Source: Candidatus Dormiibacterota bacterium
GTDB taxonomy: Bacteria > Chloroflexota > Dormibacteria > Aeolococcales > Aeolococcaceae
Assembly: GCA_003136295.1 (NCBI GenBank)
Contig: PLDZ01000283.1
Coordinates: forward strand, 1-6,197
Length of the DNA: 6,197 bases
Direction of reading: 5' to 3'
Position numbers and translations under genes: made by a program. Position 1 is the stretch's first letter. Each line of letters opens with the position of its first letter. Shown here in pieces: positions 5,719 through 6,197 of the stretch. The notes below the pieces were generated by a model. The model made no database searches. It saw only the letters and a list, made by a program, of their open reading frames with translations, and had not been told where the DNA came from.

Positions 5719-6197
5719 CTATGCCGTCAGGAGCGTGTAGACGAGGAATCCTCCGTATGCGCTCAATAGCAGCAGGGCACCGCCGCGGTGGAGACCGCGA
5801 GCGAGGAGGACCAGGGCCAGAACGCTCATCGCGAGGAGCCACACAACGTAACTCGGTGGAACTGAGCCGCGAAGGCTCGGGAACACCAGGATCGGTATGG
5901 CAATCCCTGCAACCAGATTCAGCGTGTTGCTGTTGAACGTTGCGCTGACCACGGCTGCGCCGCGACCGGCCATTGCGAGCCGCACCGCGGCATAGGCATT
6001 GGGGAGACTTGTCGCCGCGGCAAGACCGACCACGCCGATCAGCACACTGGGCACTCCCCACCGCTGTCCGAGGCTGACTGCGCTCCCGACGAGGGCGACC
6101 GATCCGAGAACGATGACCCCGAGTGCTGGGACGATGAGTGCCACCGGCAGCCAACTTTGCGCCGGCGTGGCCGCAAGATCCTCGAGCTCGGCCTCGA
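5719..6197 (-). CDS. Sodium/calcium exchanger (CaCA) family protein, C-terminal part, cut by window edge
   Basis: The last 158 residues of an integral membrane cation antiporter that exchanges Ca2+ (or another cation) for Na+ or H+. The visible piece starts in an acidic stretch (EAELEDL), typical of the cytoplasmic loop between the two halves of these proteins, and then covers the second half with about five hydrophobic segments. The diagnostic second alpha-repeat is clear: GVVGLAAATSLPNAYAAV, then GRG, then FNSNTLNLVAG. The TSLPN and NSNTLNL motifs carry the ion-coordinating polar residues. The reading frame stays open to the window edge beyond the GTG at 6144, so that GTG is an internal valine and the real start lies outside. 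A full-length family member has about 300-350 residues, so roughly half is present. Cation specificity cannot be told from this part. Confidence 0.85.
   Translation of the reverse strand, partial: EAELEDLAATPAQSWLPVALIVPALGVIVLGSVALVGSAVSLGQRWGVPSVLIGVVGLAAATSLPNAYAAVRLAMAGRGAAVVSATFNSNTLNLVAGIAIPILVFPSLRGSVPPSYVVWLLAMSVLALVLLARGLHRGGALLLLSAYGGFLVYTLLTA

Noticed and set aside
5525..6154. A 209-residue minus-strand frame over the exchanger gene.
   Set aside because: It is arginine- and serine-rich and out of frame with the exchanger sequence carrying TSLPN and NSNTLNL; a shadow frame.

Overview
This GC-rich, gene-dense 6.2 kb window looks like chromosome of a high-GC actinobacterium (Actinomycetota). 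The reasons are GTG starts, ATGA/GTGA stop-start overlaps, a glucokinase of the ROK type related to polyphosphate glucokinases, an Flp-type pilin and a TetR-linked ABC-2 exporter. The lineage is an inference from gene content. No phage, insertion sequence, CRISPR, rRNA or tRNA was seen.

Layout. The left edge (1 to about 620, minus strand) holds the 5' part of a ROK-family sugar kinase that runs off the window. Just upstream of it is a small putative zinc-ribbon protein with a good ribosome binding site. A divergent intergenic region (622-944) follows. It carries a perfect 11-bp inverted repeat and, just before the next gene, a near-perfect 20-bp palindrome that looks like a TetR operator.

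The core of the window (945-5068, plus strand) is a tightly overlapping four-gene operon: a TetR-family repressor, a CLC-family chloride channel/antiporter with two C-terminal CBS domains, an ABC ATPase of the drug-exporter type, and its six-helix ABC-2 permease. Consecutive genes overlap by 4, 4 and 11 bases, so the four products are probably translated together. The likely logic is that the repressor binds the palindrome at its own promoter and controls both an exporter and an anion transporter. The CLC keeps the external gating glutamate but has leucine where the well-studied E. coli antiporter has its internal proton glutamate, and histidine in place of the central serine.

The right part (5069-6197) is transcribed the other way. 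A 219-base convergent spacer contains a long imperfect hairpin. Then come a 68-residue Flp/type IVb pilin precursor, a 224-base spacer with a palindrome and phased GTGAC motifs upstream of that pilin, and the C-terminal half of a sodium/calcium exchanger family protein that runs off the right edge.
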